Position numbers and translations under genes: made by a program. A stretch of 64,000 nucleotides of DNA, taken from the NCBI RefSeq assembly GCF_022376445.1, contig NW_025955167.1, positions 1 through 64,000 on the forward strand, in the 5' to 3' direction. The notes beneath the pieces are model-generated. The model made no database searches, was not told where the DNA came from, and saw nothing but the letters and a program-made list of their open reading frames with translations. Numbering within the stretch: position 1 is the stretch's first letter; every line of letters begins with the position of its first letter. Source of the stretch: Fomitopsis serialis (Eukaryota; Basidiomycota; Agaricomycetes; Polyporales; Fomitopsidaceae). Shown in pieces: positions 51,955 through 63,555 of the stretch.

Positions 51955-54100
51955 ATGGACAAGCGCGCCACGAGGTCAGCCGCTACCGAACAAGCCTCCG
52001 GCACGGCACGGTCTACCAGGTCGACGAAGACCTCCGCAGCCGCAGGCGGCTCGAAGAAATCGACTAAGCCTACAAAAGGCAAGGCAAATGAAGCGGTCGC
52101 CAAGAAGAAGGTACAGAAGAGTAAGGAGGCAGAGAAGGAAGAACATACCACCAGTCAGTAAAATCCGTGAACCCATGAACCCGAATGTTATCGTTGGTTG
52201 ATGATACGTGTCAGACGTACGCAAGAGGGCATTGAAGATGATGAACGAAGAGGAATTACCGGCCGATGAAGAGCCACGAAAAGCAAAAAAAAAGAGGCGT
52301 GCTGGTACGGAGGCCGAGGCAGACGTCGACGAACAGGATAAGCCGGTCGAAGACACTCCGGAGGATGTGGAGATGGAGGATGTGGCGACTAAGCAGAGTA
52401 AATCCATTCGACGTACGTGGTCAGATCACTCTCTGCTATACACTACTGATTCGCTTGGCGTATTGGTACTAAGCCAAACCTAAGCCGGCGTACGGGAAAT
52501 TTGCAAAAGACAGAACTGCTTTGGATGCCGGCGAGGAAGATATTGTGCGGTCATTGGGTACGTTCACTCACATACGCACGATCATTTTGTCTAACCTACG
52601 ACTCGTCGGAGGCGGTGGTCGCCGTCAAACTGGGGACAAGGCGAGTGGGAAGGTAGGTAGTGCGTCGTGTTATGCACCGAGCTCATTTATTTCAAGACAA
52701 CTGACATCCAACAGGACAAGGGTAAGGCTAAAGCGACACGCAAGGACGAAGCAGTCGAATCTACCGACGAAAGCGAGGAGGGCGATGGTAAGGTTGACGG
52801 TGTCGAGATAGAGAATGAGGACAAAGACGAGGAAGAACGCGAAGACGAAGGCGGAGACGGCGATGGTGAGGATGAAGCCGAGGTGGAGAGCAGGTCTGAA
52901 AAGGGGGAGGACGATGATATGATCGAGGAGCAGGACGAGGAGGACGAGGGCGACGTTATAGTGAGTACACCGCCTGCACTATTGGCGGTGATCAGCATAG
53001 CACTTACAATATACAGCTGCTGTCTGAAACCAAGGCCAATCAGAAGAGTGATCGTGACAAGCTGACGGCCGGTGAAGGCGAAACTAGCCGTCGCGTCAAG
53101 GTCGCCGACTTGCCGAATAGCGTCAAATCTCTCGTCTCGGCAGCGCAGAATTGCCTGTGTCTGCGCATTGCCCTCAACTCTGCATGGACGCAGGAAGCAT
53201 CCGTCACGTCGCAGCGACTCCCCACCAGCTTCAAATTGGTCAAGGATAGCCTCGACGATACACTTACAGGACGCGGTAAGAATGACCAACCTAACGCTGC
53301 AATGGAGGAAGCACTGCAGTTGCTGCAGGACGACCGGAAGAAAGTCAGGCTTTCGAAGAAGGAACGAGAGGAACGAGAGGCAATGGAGGCAATGAGAAAG
53401 AAGGTGTACACTGTGGTGAGTCAACGATTCCTGGTGGACCAGAAGTCACAGACTCTGATCACCATCAGGTCTGGACGTGCGCATCACAGATGCGGAACGA
53501 GCTGAAGAAAAAGGCCAAACAAGTAGTTGAGCAAGTCTTCAAGTTCGGCGGTCTGTCTGTCGCTCAACGCACAGAGGCTGCCTTCTGGCTTCTCGAGACA
53601 CACCCTACAGTCGTGAGCGATGGCACAAAAAAACGCGGCATCCCCAACTTCGTCTTCGGGGGCATCGAAATCCATTTCGATCGGAAGAAGAAGCTGGACC
53701 GGGAGGTAAGTGCTCAGATCGCACGTTGTGTGTTGAATCCCAGAACGAACTCACGGCAATTTTAGCGTACGAAGGTCGAGCCGAAGGAGCCCTTCCGGGA
53801 TGAAAGCATCCCGGAGCTTATCTACCAGTACTACGGCCTGGCCGGTCGCCCTGATGCGAGCATCAATGCGGCGCTGGATGACTTCAGGAAAGTCCCACTT
53901 AATCTCATAGCCGTCTCGTGTAATGCGGTATGTTTGTGTTTCCATATTCTGGTACATTATTCACGCAGTTATGCATACCATCACAGATAGAGTCAGCACT
54001 GATGGATGTGGCATCGCGCAGCCAGCCTACAGTGTTTTCGAACAAGCACTTCGCTCCAAACATCAGGAAAAACCTTCGTTACATAAGTTGTCTTGCATAG
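51955..54100 (+). CDS. G2: DUF6532-domain protein, C-terminus shortened
   Basis: ATG at 51955 (MDKRATRSAATEQA); exon 1 51955-52153, intron 52154-52214, then further short introns. A basic Lys-rich start and a long Glu/Asp-rich middle (52780-52960) precede the conserved part: VADLPNSVKSLVSAAQN, LRIALNSAWTQEASV, MRNELKKKAKQVVEQVF, HPTVVSDGT, IPNFVFGGIEIHFDRKKKLD, FRDESIPELIYQYYGLAG, and VPLNLIAVSCNA followed by an intron. The last exon reads FSNKHFAP and stops at 54100. G3 continues much further here, so the final helix region is missing and function may be impaired. TET-3 ends 208 nt upstream on the same strand. Confidence 0.72.
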
Positions 54101-54750
54101 ACCATAAAGGTAGCTGAAGCTTAATTAGTGCCTTAAGACAAGTCAAAATCTTTTTTGTACTATAGAGGCCCACACAAACTTAAAAAAAGACTAAAATAGA
54201 GGCACTTTCTCTTCAGCTAGAGTATGCTATAGTGACTGAAGGAGAGTGGACCGTCAATCTGTTCCTTCAAATCAAGCACCTATCTTAAGCTACTTAGATT
54301 ACTTAGGCATGCTTTGATGGTGGACACTTTGCCTTGGCTGCATGCACAGGCCACAGGAGTATGGTGAGCACTGAATATACACGTTACACACATGTCATAT
54401 GAATACACTGCAAGTCGAAGCAACTTTAGGATCAGACGCTGGCGAAAGTACAAACAATGGATAAGGAAAACTACGGAGACCCGGCTCGGAATACCAGTAC
54501 AACGAAGTGGGCATCAAAGAACAGGTTGTCGATCTAGAGATAGGCTGTTGTGGATCTTCCAAGGTGGTTGATGGTATCATAATGTTTGCTAGATTGTGTC
54601 CTAGAACACAGGTTAGCTTGGATATAAGCTTCTCCGAGTCCTAATGCCAACAGACAGACCTTGGAAAGATCGCCGCTCCTCCTACACCGTCTATAGCATT
54701 GTAAGCATTGAATAGCATTGTTCACCTACAGATCTACACACCACGCACCT
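54101..54750. other. AT-rich intergenic island between G2 and G3
   Basis: Distinctly AT-richer than its surroundings, with A/T runs (54150-54190) and words such as CTTAATTAGTGCCTTAAG. No supported gene. G2 and G3 converge here, so both terminators should lie in this stretch. The composition break suggests inserted or relic DNA, perhaps a MITE, but no terminal inverted repeats were recognised. Confidence 0.45.
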
Positions 54751-57700
54751 TCAATAGGCTTCCTCAATCTCGTCCTCCTCAGGCTGCTCCGTTTCTTCAG
54801 CCCCAGCCTGCACCGCAGCCAGCTTGCTACTGGAGGCTTCAGTTGTCGGAGCTCGCGTCGTCGCGCCGCCCTCGCCCGCGCCGTCATCGCCCGCGTCGTC
54901 ATCGCCCGCGCCGCCATCACCCGCGCCGTCCTCGTCCTCGCTGGGAATTTCGGGCTGTTTGGCACTGGCTGACTTTGCGCCCGACTTCGTCATCCTGCTG
55001 GTCGAGCTGGCAGGTTTCACCTTGCTAGCAGACTTCTGCACGCTCGTAGACTTAGCAGGGCTAACAGCTGTCGAAGGGGACTTAGCTCGACCAGCATTCA
55101 GCTTAGCTCGCATGCGGTCGAACTTGAGGAAGCTACCACCCTTGGCTGCAGGCTCGAGTTCTTCGACAGCATCCAAGTTGAGGCAACCACTGTGGATGAT
55201 AGTCAGTCACTGTGAATCCTAGACATCTTGCACGTACGAAATATGGCCCCAGATAGCCTTCTTTGTCTCATCGTAGTATTCCGGCAATTCCTCTTTCAGA
55301 GTTTCCAATATTGCAATGAGACCGTCCCACCTAGTATTGAGGAAAGTATCAATGTGTGTCTTCAAACCAATTTGAATTTGATACTCACTTGCAGGCGAAC
55401 TGCTTGTTCGTGAAGAAGTTTTTCTGCCCATGATTCATGATCTCCATCAACGCGCACTCGATCTGCAAATGAAGGCATATCAGGGCTGGACATAGCCAGG
55501 GAACAGGTTATGTTTTAGGGCCTACTCACCGCGTTGCACACGAGAGCGATCAAGTTGTCTGGTACCATAGCAAAGTCCTCCATCGCCGCATGCAGGTTCG
55601 CATCGGCGCGCGCTCCCAATGCCCAGTGCTGGAAAATCAGCTCTGATATGGCAGGATGGCGGAACGGCTCGTCCTCGTTGAACTGGCTTTCCTGCAGCAA
55701 GTGTCACAGATTAGCCATACATGGATTACTAACACACTCACCTTCACGTCCACATGCTTGCGGTGGTCGAAGACTATGCTGATGTCGTTGAACAGGAAAT
55801 TGGGGATGTGTCGCGTCCCACTGCCGTCGTTGACCTGTGTAGGATGCGCCTTCAGCAGCCACACAGCCGCCCTGCTTCTCTGCTCAGCCGTCAGACCGTG
55901 CAGGCCGTACACCGTCTCTACGACAGCTTTCGCCTTCTTCTTCAACTCATTGCGAAACTGCGACGCACACGCCCAAACCTTTCAATAGTTCAGCGAGCCC
56001 GTGGTTCGAGAGGTGCGTATCACTCACAATCTTGTACACCTCCTTCTGCAGCTCCATCCGCTTCGCCTCCTCCTCCGCGTCCTTCGTCGCCTTCGTCTTC
56101 GCGTCCTTCTCCTTCGTCTTCGCGTCCTTCTCCTTCGTCTTCGCATCCTTCGCCTTCGCCTTCGCGTCCTTCGCCTTCGTCTTCGCGTCCTTCGCCTTCT
56201 CGCCGCAGACCATCTTGAACCCAGCCTTCAACGCCTTGATACGATGCCCGTCCTTGTCACGCATCTCGTGCGCATCAGTCAGGCTATCGTGAACCAGAGC
56301 GTCTTTCTCAGGGAGTCGACCTGAGTGAACCGAGGTCTCCGAGGTCCACGCCGTCTTGAGAGCTATGCGGAGGCGTAGGGAATTCTGGGACGCAGAGACT
56401 AGGGCCTTAACGTCAGGGTGAAGGTCAGTCACCTTCGCACGTTTCTTGCGCGTGCCCTTTGATCGCCGACGTACGACTTTCCCTGCCGTCTCATCGCGCA
56501 AGACCTGCACAATCAGCGAGTACTTCATTTGCACGATACGGGAGCTCACCACCACGTCGTCATCCTCCTCCTCTTCATCATCCTCACTACTCTCCCCTTC
56601 TCCTTTCTCCGGGTCCCTATCCTCGTCTTCCTGCTCGTCGTCGTCCGCATCCGCATCCGCATCCGCATCCGCATCCGCATCCGCATCCGCATCCACATCC
56701 ACATCCACATCCGCGGCACTACGTTCGGCTCCGCTCTGATTGTCGGTCGTTTCGACGTCGCTGGAACTGGAATTCTTCGTGATCTTGGCTTTGCTGGCAG
56801 TCCTGGGAACTTCTTTGCCTTGGCTCTTCACCGCCGTATGCGATGATTTTCCGCTCCCTTGAGGCTACACGAACACTGGTTAGCAAGCGATACTACGGTG
56901 AACTATGAGTACCTTCGGAGGCACGTCAACGTAGACCAGTCGCCGAGTCTTGCCAGTCGGCGACAACGTAGACAACGCCGGGATAGGTACCTTCTTTCTG
57001 GTCGAAGACGACGGTCCTTTCTTCGCGGCTTGTGTAGCAGCCTGTGGGCCGTCGTTCGGACCCCCCTCGTTGTCAGAAACATCGCTTGTCTGCCTGGCTT
57101 TGTTTTGACCTTCGACAATGTGGTCCCCTTACCTGCTGCGGTGTTAGCGTAGAGATGAATGATTATTGAGACTTGCCCGTCAACTTACTGAGCGACTGGG
57201 CAACAGTGGCTTCCTCGTCGTCCAGGTTAGTCGCTCTCTTCGCCAGTTTCTTAGGTGGTTGAGTTTGACCCTTGGCAGCCTGCTTGGGTTTGGGCCGGGG
57301 TAGCGGCCAAGGCTTGGCTTTGAGCCGGTAGTTGTACAGTCGTATAAGGTCAGTATGATCTATTGCTGCAAAGATGCCGGGTACATACACTGAGACTTAG
57401 CTTTGTCCGACTTTCGACTCTTCTGTTCCACCTCAGAGTCGCCCGAAGTCTGGTCATCCTTGGCTATCTCCTCTTCACCCTCACTATCGACTTCATCGAC
57501 ATTCATATCTTCGTCGTCTCCCGTGCGCTGCTCTGCTTCAGACTCTTGAGCAGACTTCTTTTTCTTATGCTTTGGCGGCGACGGCTGCGATTCCTCTTCA
57601 CTCGAATCCCGGGCGTCGTTTTCCATCAGAGCTGCACTTCTTTTGCGTACGTCTGACAGTACGTCGTTAGCCTATATTAATGTTGCATAGACGAGCTACT

Positions 57701-57950
57701 CACTCTTCTGGTGCAACTCCTTCGCGCTCTTGTTGGCCTTCTGGGCCATCTTGCGAAGTTTGGCGAGGGCCTGCCTGTCGGCGGAAGACAGACCTGCCGA
57801 GTTGATGTTGGGGATGTCGCTGCCTGACGAGGCTCTGCTGGCCTGCCCACGCTTCGCACAATCTTGCTGGCGGGCGCTTCGTTTGGCCTCGGGGCTGTCG
57901 TTGACAGACGAAGCTTGCTTCCGAGCGGCTGAGCGAGTGCGCGATGCCAT
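54751..57950 (-). CDS. G3: DUF6532-domain protein
   Basis: ATG at 57950 (MASRTRSAARKQA). Exons follow near 57950-57705, 57620-57392, 57320-57185, 57130-56910, 56870-56550, 56500-56030, 55980-55745, 55690-55535, then shorter ones, and the last from about 55190 to the stop at 54751. The disordered N-terminal half has acidic and Lys-rich blocks and a (Asp-Ala)n tract. The core reads VTDLHPDVKALVSASQN, LRIALKTAWTSETSV, KKKAKAVVETVYGL, HPTQVNDGS, IPNFLFNDISIVFDHRK, FRHPAISELIFQHW, VPDNLIALVCNA and NKQFACK, then WDGLIAILETLKEELPEYYD. The tail carries GDDGAGDDDAG-type repeats. It looks complete. TET-4 lies 232 nt upstream on the same strand. Confidence 0.78.
56085..56206. repeat. Coding tandem repeat in G3 (Lys-Asp-Ala-rich)
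   Basis: Imperfect ~21-nt units (CTTCGTCTTCGCGTCCTTCTC-like on the plus strand) encode KDAKTKE/KDAKAKA repeats on the minus strand. The stretch probably forms a charged helix and is a likely site of length variation. Confidence 0.75.
56645..56713. repeat. Hexanucleotide microsatellite in G3
   Basis: About eight CCGCAT units followed by CCACAT variants, encoding alternating Asp-Ala then Asp-Val on the minus strand. The period of six keeps the frame when unit number changes. Confidence 0.85.
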
Positions 57951-58181
57951 CCTGGCAGTACAAGTAGGCACAAGTCGAGGAGGGAATAAGACAGCTCCGG
58001 AAAACGATGGGAGAGCGGTGTCTCTTCGCGAATCGCAGCTTCCGCTAAGTACTTCCGAGGACCGGGCTTCGCGTCTAATCGATCAGCTAGGTGCGGTGCG
58101 CGCACACTTAAGTAGCTAGTAAAGACCCCTGATATACATTAGAATATTTGTGATGCATCAAAGATACGTAGAGATATTGTA

Positions 58182-58370
58182 CTACTGAAGTGATGAGTTG
58201 GTAGCCCAGCCATTCCGATCACCGCACCATTTCGACATTTCTCTGTCACTATGTAGGACTATAGAGGCTCGTCTCCCTTTGTAGTGTAGATTGAAATGCG
58301 TGAGGCGACAGGAAGGAAAGAGTACGAAGTCACCGGAGATAAGTGGGATAACCAGTCCCGGTTCATACAA
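58182..58370 (-). pseudogene. TET-4: C-terminal remnant of a TET/JBP-like oxygenase
   Basis: About 62 residues beginning at YEPGLVIPL, continuing THFNLHY (distal His), GRRASIVLH (2-oxoglutarate Arg) and GDRNGWATN to the stop. They match the end of TET-2 and TET-3 closely. The sequence upstream of YEPGL shows no TET similarity, so the HxD half is missing. The join lies at about 58371. G3 starts 232 nt downstream on the same strand. Confidence 0.8.
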
Positions 58371-58452
58371 CTATGTCAGAGCACGGTCCACCGGCATGTG
58401 TCTGCCCCGCTGCAGCGGGTACGGTCATGCGCGTAGACGCGAGTTGGCGAGA

Positions 58453-59146
58453 CTACTGGCAGGTCAAAACTGACGGACGGAAGGAACGGTTGTTCATCCG
58501 GTAGGTGCAGGTTCGCCTGGTAGACCTCATCCTCGAGCTGCACGATCCGCCCCGCTGCAGCGGGTATGGCTGGCGTCTTCCGGCCCTCGCCCATCCGTCC
58601 GTCTCGCGCCACTTGAATGGCACGCAGATTCTCGTGATGTGACGTCGACCAGCCGTTCGACTCGAAGAGGTGGTGTGGGAGCGTTTGGGAGCGTGAGCTC
58701 TGACGCGATTGCACGGCGCAACGGTCAGATTGGGTCGGAGTCTATGCGAGAACAGGATGATGTCGCCCGGGATCTCCTCCACAGCGTCATCGTCGATACA
58801 AGAGAGCGAGCCGCATTGTCCGGAGGGCGAGGTCCGCGTTGAGCGACATGGTCTCCTGTGGTCGCTTGTACGTCCTCGGCAGACCCCAAGGCGTCGGGCT
58901 CGCCCTCGCGTCATCCTCCACCACTTCCGTGAGAAGCCTAGCGAGGGCCCTCGCCACGAGCGCATACTCGTTCTGTACGGAGGACTTGAGGTTGTCAAAC
59001 TGGAACTCCTCGAGCCAGCGGAGCCACTGGGTGAGGAAACGCACGGAGCCCGCGTCGATGAAGAGGTTGCGGTACGCCACGAGGTGCGGGAAGTGCGCAA
59101 TGGAGTGGACGAGGAGCTCCGCGTCCTGGTCCGTGAGGCCACTTGA
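58453..59146 (-). pseudogene. Decayed unrecognised gene fragment
   Basis: Reading from 59146 down, one frame encodes HLVAYRNLFIDAGSVRFLTQ and then WLEEFQFDNLKSSVQNEYA up to a stop near 58787. Plausible coding continues in other frames, with LPHHLFESNGWSTSHHENL and GRIVQLEDEVYQANLHL near 58460-58680. At least two frame changes are needed. No domain recognised. The sequence is GC-rich, like its right neighbour region. Confidence 0.4.
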
Positions 59147-59149
59147 GGT

Positions 59150-60638
59150 TAATCACCCAGCGGGTTTGCAGGGCATATTCAGACTCCGCTGTGGCGCGGG
59201 CACCCGTACGCGCAAGTCGTGTCGCGCCTCGTCGCGCCCTCTTGAATGTAGAGTCGCCAACGCCGTACGCAGCCCACGAACATACCGCGGGTGCGAGTAC
59301 TTACAGCGACGAGCGGACGGCTGGGAAGTGTGAGTGGCGGGCGGGCGAGGGCGAGGGCGAGTGCCCACAGGTGAGTGCAAACGCATGCGAGCGACCCCAC
59401 TAACGCAGGCACAGGACGCGGCAACGTGCAGCATGGCGCGCACGGCGACCGCGAGAACGCAGGGCCACTGCCCTGCGTGCAGGCACGGCCAACGAACGGC
59501 CGGACCACCGGACGAGCGGACGAGCGAGTGCGGGCGCGGGCGGCAGCATCATGATACACACGGCCGACGAACGCGCGCAATGCAAGCGGGGAGGCGGCGG
59601 GCGAGTCGGTGAACATGCAAGTAGTACATGGGTGACAGGTCGAGCAGGTGAGCAGACAGCCAAATGGGTTGATAGGTGGGCGAGCAGGCACACGAACGAG
59701 TGGGTGGGCGGGTCAACGGGCACACAAGCGGGGACCACACACACGTCCACCGCACGTCCACGTCGTAGGATCGACCGACGTCCTGTACGGGCAGGTGGAC
59801 GAGAGGTGTGAGAGGACGTAGGTACCCACTCGTCACTCACCATGCAGCTACGATACCTAAGGTTGAGAAGGTATACACGGGCTCGCTCGAGCGCAGCGCC
59901 ATTGTTAAAGGGTCTTCATGAATGCATCAGCGCGCGAGCCACATAAATTGTCCACTGTCATACCGACAGCCACAGCAAGTGATACGTCGTGTGAGTGTGG
60001 CCCGCGCGTCATCCTCGCCCCGTTCAGAAACTAGACTGATGCATGGAAGCCCGTCCATTCATAGCCTACTTCGAAATGCCAGTACAAATCCCTAACGAGG
60101 AGGGTCTTGCGGCGAGACTATGAGTCGCGCGGCGCGGACTCGCTCGCCCGGCTAGTACTACTGAACTTCGCGCGAACTTCGCGCATGTGTACTGAGCATT
60201 GTGTAAGAAATACATTAGAATGGTTTAGTAACAAGTCGGTGTTGGCGACCCTAAGAGGGGGCCCGCGCCACACACCGCTGGGTGATTAACGTCAAGTAGT
60301 GCCAGCGAAGTATGTAAGGCCGCGAGTGTGCACTGGCTCGAAGCGCGGGCGGCGGAGCTGTCGACGTGCGAGCGTACGATAGCCGTACGATAGCTTGAAC
60401 AACACGGTGTGACATTCTGGTACAAAGAAACAGACATAGGTTGTGCGACGTTACATGGACAGCTCAATTCGACGTATCCTACAGGGTAGAGGTGTAGAGG
60501 CTACATGGCTACAGGTGTGACAGACGTTGAGAATACACGGAATAAGTACAGCGATGCAACATGCAACAGAGGAGCGATATAGCGTACGAATAGAGGCTGT
60601 AACACGCGGACGAGAGGCCGCGACCTGAGGCAGAGACA
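59150..60638. other. Intergenic, purine-rich low-complexity DNA
   Basis: 59330-59770 is rich in GGGCGAGC/GCGAGTG-type units on the plus strand, the opposite skew to 45720-45940. From 59830 onward the sequence is more ordinary. No supported gene, RNA or complete repeat. Apparent open frames are by-products of the GC-rich repeats. Confidence 0.5.
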
Positions 60639-62726
60639 CTACGCCAACCTCTGCGGCGATTCTCTTCGAGGCCGCCGACGCCTGTCTGCGTTCACCTCCT
60701 CGGCGGCGTCCTCGGCGTCCTCGCGCTCCTCCCTCTGTCTCACCCGCGCCAGGCTTGCGCTCATTCCTGCCTCTTGTGAGCTCATCCAGCGAACAAATGC
60801 ATCGTCGGTCAGCGACGCAACAGGCTTGGGTGGCTTGAAGTTGGCACGACCCAGCGTAGTGTGATTGAACGCTGTCTCTCCAGGGAGTCGCCTTTTGAAG
60901 GTCTGCAACCGGTTGCGCGCGCAGCACTTCGCGCCGTGACGGATGGCTTCGACTAGGGCGGGGAAAGGGAGTTGGAATTCCTCTGGCAGATCTTCTTCGT
61001 CTTGCTGGCGCAGCTGGCGCAGCAACTCCTCGCCGAGGTTAGTGAACTGATACGCCCTCCTGACCTCCTCTGTCGTCTGGTAGATGTTCGCTTCGTCGTT
61101 ATCCTCTTTGAATGAGTCCCAGTCCTCGCAGCCTTTCCTCCACACCTCGAAACGCGCCCTGGTGAAGACGCGTCGCCATCGTCCGCAGAACATATCGTAT
61201 CGGTCCTTCGGGTAGTTGTCGTACTTCTCCTGCACAGGCTGCGGATGCCACTGAGTACTCAAGAACCGATCCATAGAATGACTGCTCACTATGACGTAGC
61301 CCAACTTAGCCCACTCCTCCATACTCAAACCATCATTGAGGCCGTTGTTGAGCTCCTTACGCTCGTCGTCCGTTAGGAACCTGGAAACATCGAACAACGC
61401 GAACCATGCTGACAGTTCGCCACACCATACATGGTTGTTGGCCATGATGGGGCGCGTTAAGATGAAATCGCACTCGCTCGGAGCGGGATCCTCTTCCTCG
61501 TTGACGTCCTCTTCCACGACCTCGCCGCCCTCAGGCACGACCTCGTTCTCCGGGAGCTCAGTCAGCGCCGTCAGCGGTAGGTTCTTCCACTGCAGCCGTT
61601 GTTTATCGTAGCCGGCCCCCGGAGTCAGCTTCGGTCTCTTGAACTTCGTGTGCTCGAAGATTTTCACGCCTCCTATATACACCGGCCAGTTGAACGGGTC
61701 GTCGTCCTGGGTGGCGATACGTTGGTATTCGAGCATCTGATTGTTCGTTAATACTGGTTAATTGGAGTACACTGACAGTGGTGCTTACCCGTCCGATGAA
61801 ATGCTTCCACGTCTCGCTGAAAGCAACCTCGATCACCCCAACCTCGTACTCGCCGTCCATGTAGGTTATCTTGATCACGATATCCGGGATGTGCATAGTC
61901 GACTTGGTCTGGCGGGCAGCCAAGATCGGCCCCGCGAGCTCCTTCATCTGCTCGACACCCAGAGTTATCTTGTACACGTTTCTGATCACGAAGATGCAGG
62001 GAGTAAAGAGCGGCCTCTGCGAGTCGCATATCTCAATAACGATGTGCTGATGAGCCCCAGACGGGGAGTTCATGGAAAGAGTCTGAGATGAGGAGTCGTA
62101 ATAGAAACTGACAGATGCGCGAGTGAGTCGCGCATCCCTTCCTCGGCCTCAAGCATAGTCGACTCACTTGAAGAACTTGTGAAGGGCGGGATACTCCTGC
62201 ACGTAAGCTACTAACTGGAGCCACTCGTCGTTATTGATCTTGACCTCCTGATGTGATTTGACGTCAGTTCAAGTCTTGCGCCAGACGTAGAATAGAGTAC
62301 ACTTACGCGCTCGAAGTCAAACAGTTCAGGCCCAAGTCTTTCGTCCAGCGCGTCCCCAAAGACCTTGCGCAGTAGTGTATCAAGAGAGCGATCGCCGTCC
62401 GATTGGGAGGCTTGAGAAGTAGAAAGTGATGGGGCCTTTGCAGATGATTGGGATTCACTGTCAGACGTTGAAGGTTCAGAGCCTGAGTTTGCCCAAGATC
62501 AGTGTAATCCAGGCTGATCTAGCTAGGCTAACTCACTGATATGTTCAGAAGAAAGGTACGCTATGTCCTCTGCCTCCACGGCCTCAGCTTTCTCCTCGCA
62601 ACGTAGGGGACTACGAGGGCTGCGAGGGTAAGGCGTCCAAGCAGTCAGAGACGCAGCATTCCGCAGGAGAGAGCGAGAGCGAGGAGGCAGCAACCCAAGG
62701 GAAGTGGGAGGCTTCCCGTACGACAT
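60639..62726 (-). CDS. Unrecognised five-exon protein (620 aa)
   Basis: Exons 62726-62537, 62482-62307, 62247-62168, 62107-61789 and 61736-60639 sum to 1863 nt in one frame with good splice sites. The N-terminus (MSYGKPPTSLG) is Ser/Pro-rich. SLDTLLRKVFGDALDERLGP is a likely helix. IVIKITYMDGEYEVGVIEVAFSE resembles alternating beta strands ending in an acidic position. Exon 5 has a Glu-rich acidic stretch (~nt 61500-61560), a Trp-rich region (RWRRVFTRARFEVWRKG) and a basic C-terminus RRRRPRRE, suggesting nuclear localisation. No known family could be named. Intact as read. Confidence 0.72.
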
Positions 62727-63555
62727 GTTGAGGGCACTTCCGGACGCCGCAGAGCAACCGCAGAGGTATGTACAACTGAGGTACTCCAAACGGCAGCCTT
62801 ATGTAACACGGGTGCAGCGCGGCTGTACGCCGTGCCACATTTAACACATCCAGGCACAGCCGTGGGAGAGCGCATGGAGAGGCACTAGCCCAGTGCCCCG
62901 CATGAGCGCCGATAACGGCGCAGAACGGTGCGCCCTTTGCAAGCTCTAAGTGCAGACAATATTTGGAATGTTTACTCACCTTACGCCGTGTGCCGGGCCT
63001 TCAACACCGTACGATCAACGCGACTACACGATGGTCAGCAAGGAAAGACTGAAAGTGCGTTGGTTGAAGCGAACTGACCGCCTTGTGCCAAACTTTACAG
63101 GGAGCAGGTGCTAGTGTCAAATGTGCGCCGCCCGTCAAGGTGTATGGAGCCGAGCGCTACAGATGCAGCCTTGCGGCTGCGGGCTGCGGGCTGCAGAAGT
63201 CTCAGAGATAGGTGCTAGTGGATGCCAGTAGAAGATGAAGGTGACCATTCAAACGTTCAAGAATGAGAGGTGGGAGGACCTCGCAGTACTGAGAAGAAAG
63301 GCACGAGAAGAAGGGAGACGACAGGCAGGGCGGCGTGCTCGCTCCCGCGATCACAGCGTCCTGCCTGTCAGAGTCGCTTAAGTCAAATATAGGAATGAAG
63401 TTCGGCTCTTGAGTGGTCTTTGCAAGCGCCCTGAAAGCAACCAGACCCACGACCGTTTCCCTTCGAAAATACCCCTTCGAAAATACGGTAAGTCCTCGTC
63501 GAAGTCGATTGAACTCATATCTATTCACTGAAGCTTAAAACACTTTGAACAGGGT
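62727..63555. other. Intergenic region between the 60639-62726 gene and Plavaka-2
   Basis: No supported gene. It is the divergent promoter region of two genes. A 13-nt direct repeat, CCCTTCGAAAATA, occurs twice near 63458-63485. The left terminus of the second Plavaka element is expected here but was not identified. Confidence 0.45.

Noticed and set aside
52687..53424. 245-codon minus-strand open frame over G2
   Set aside because: It is antisense to the acidic region of G2, and its poly-Ser content is the complement of Glu/Asp codons.
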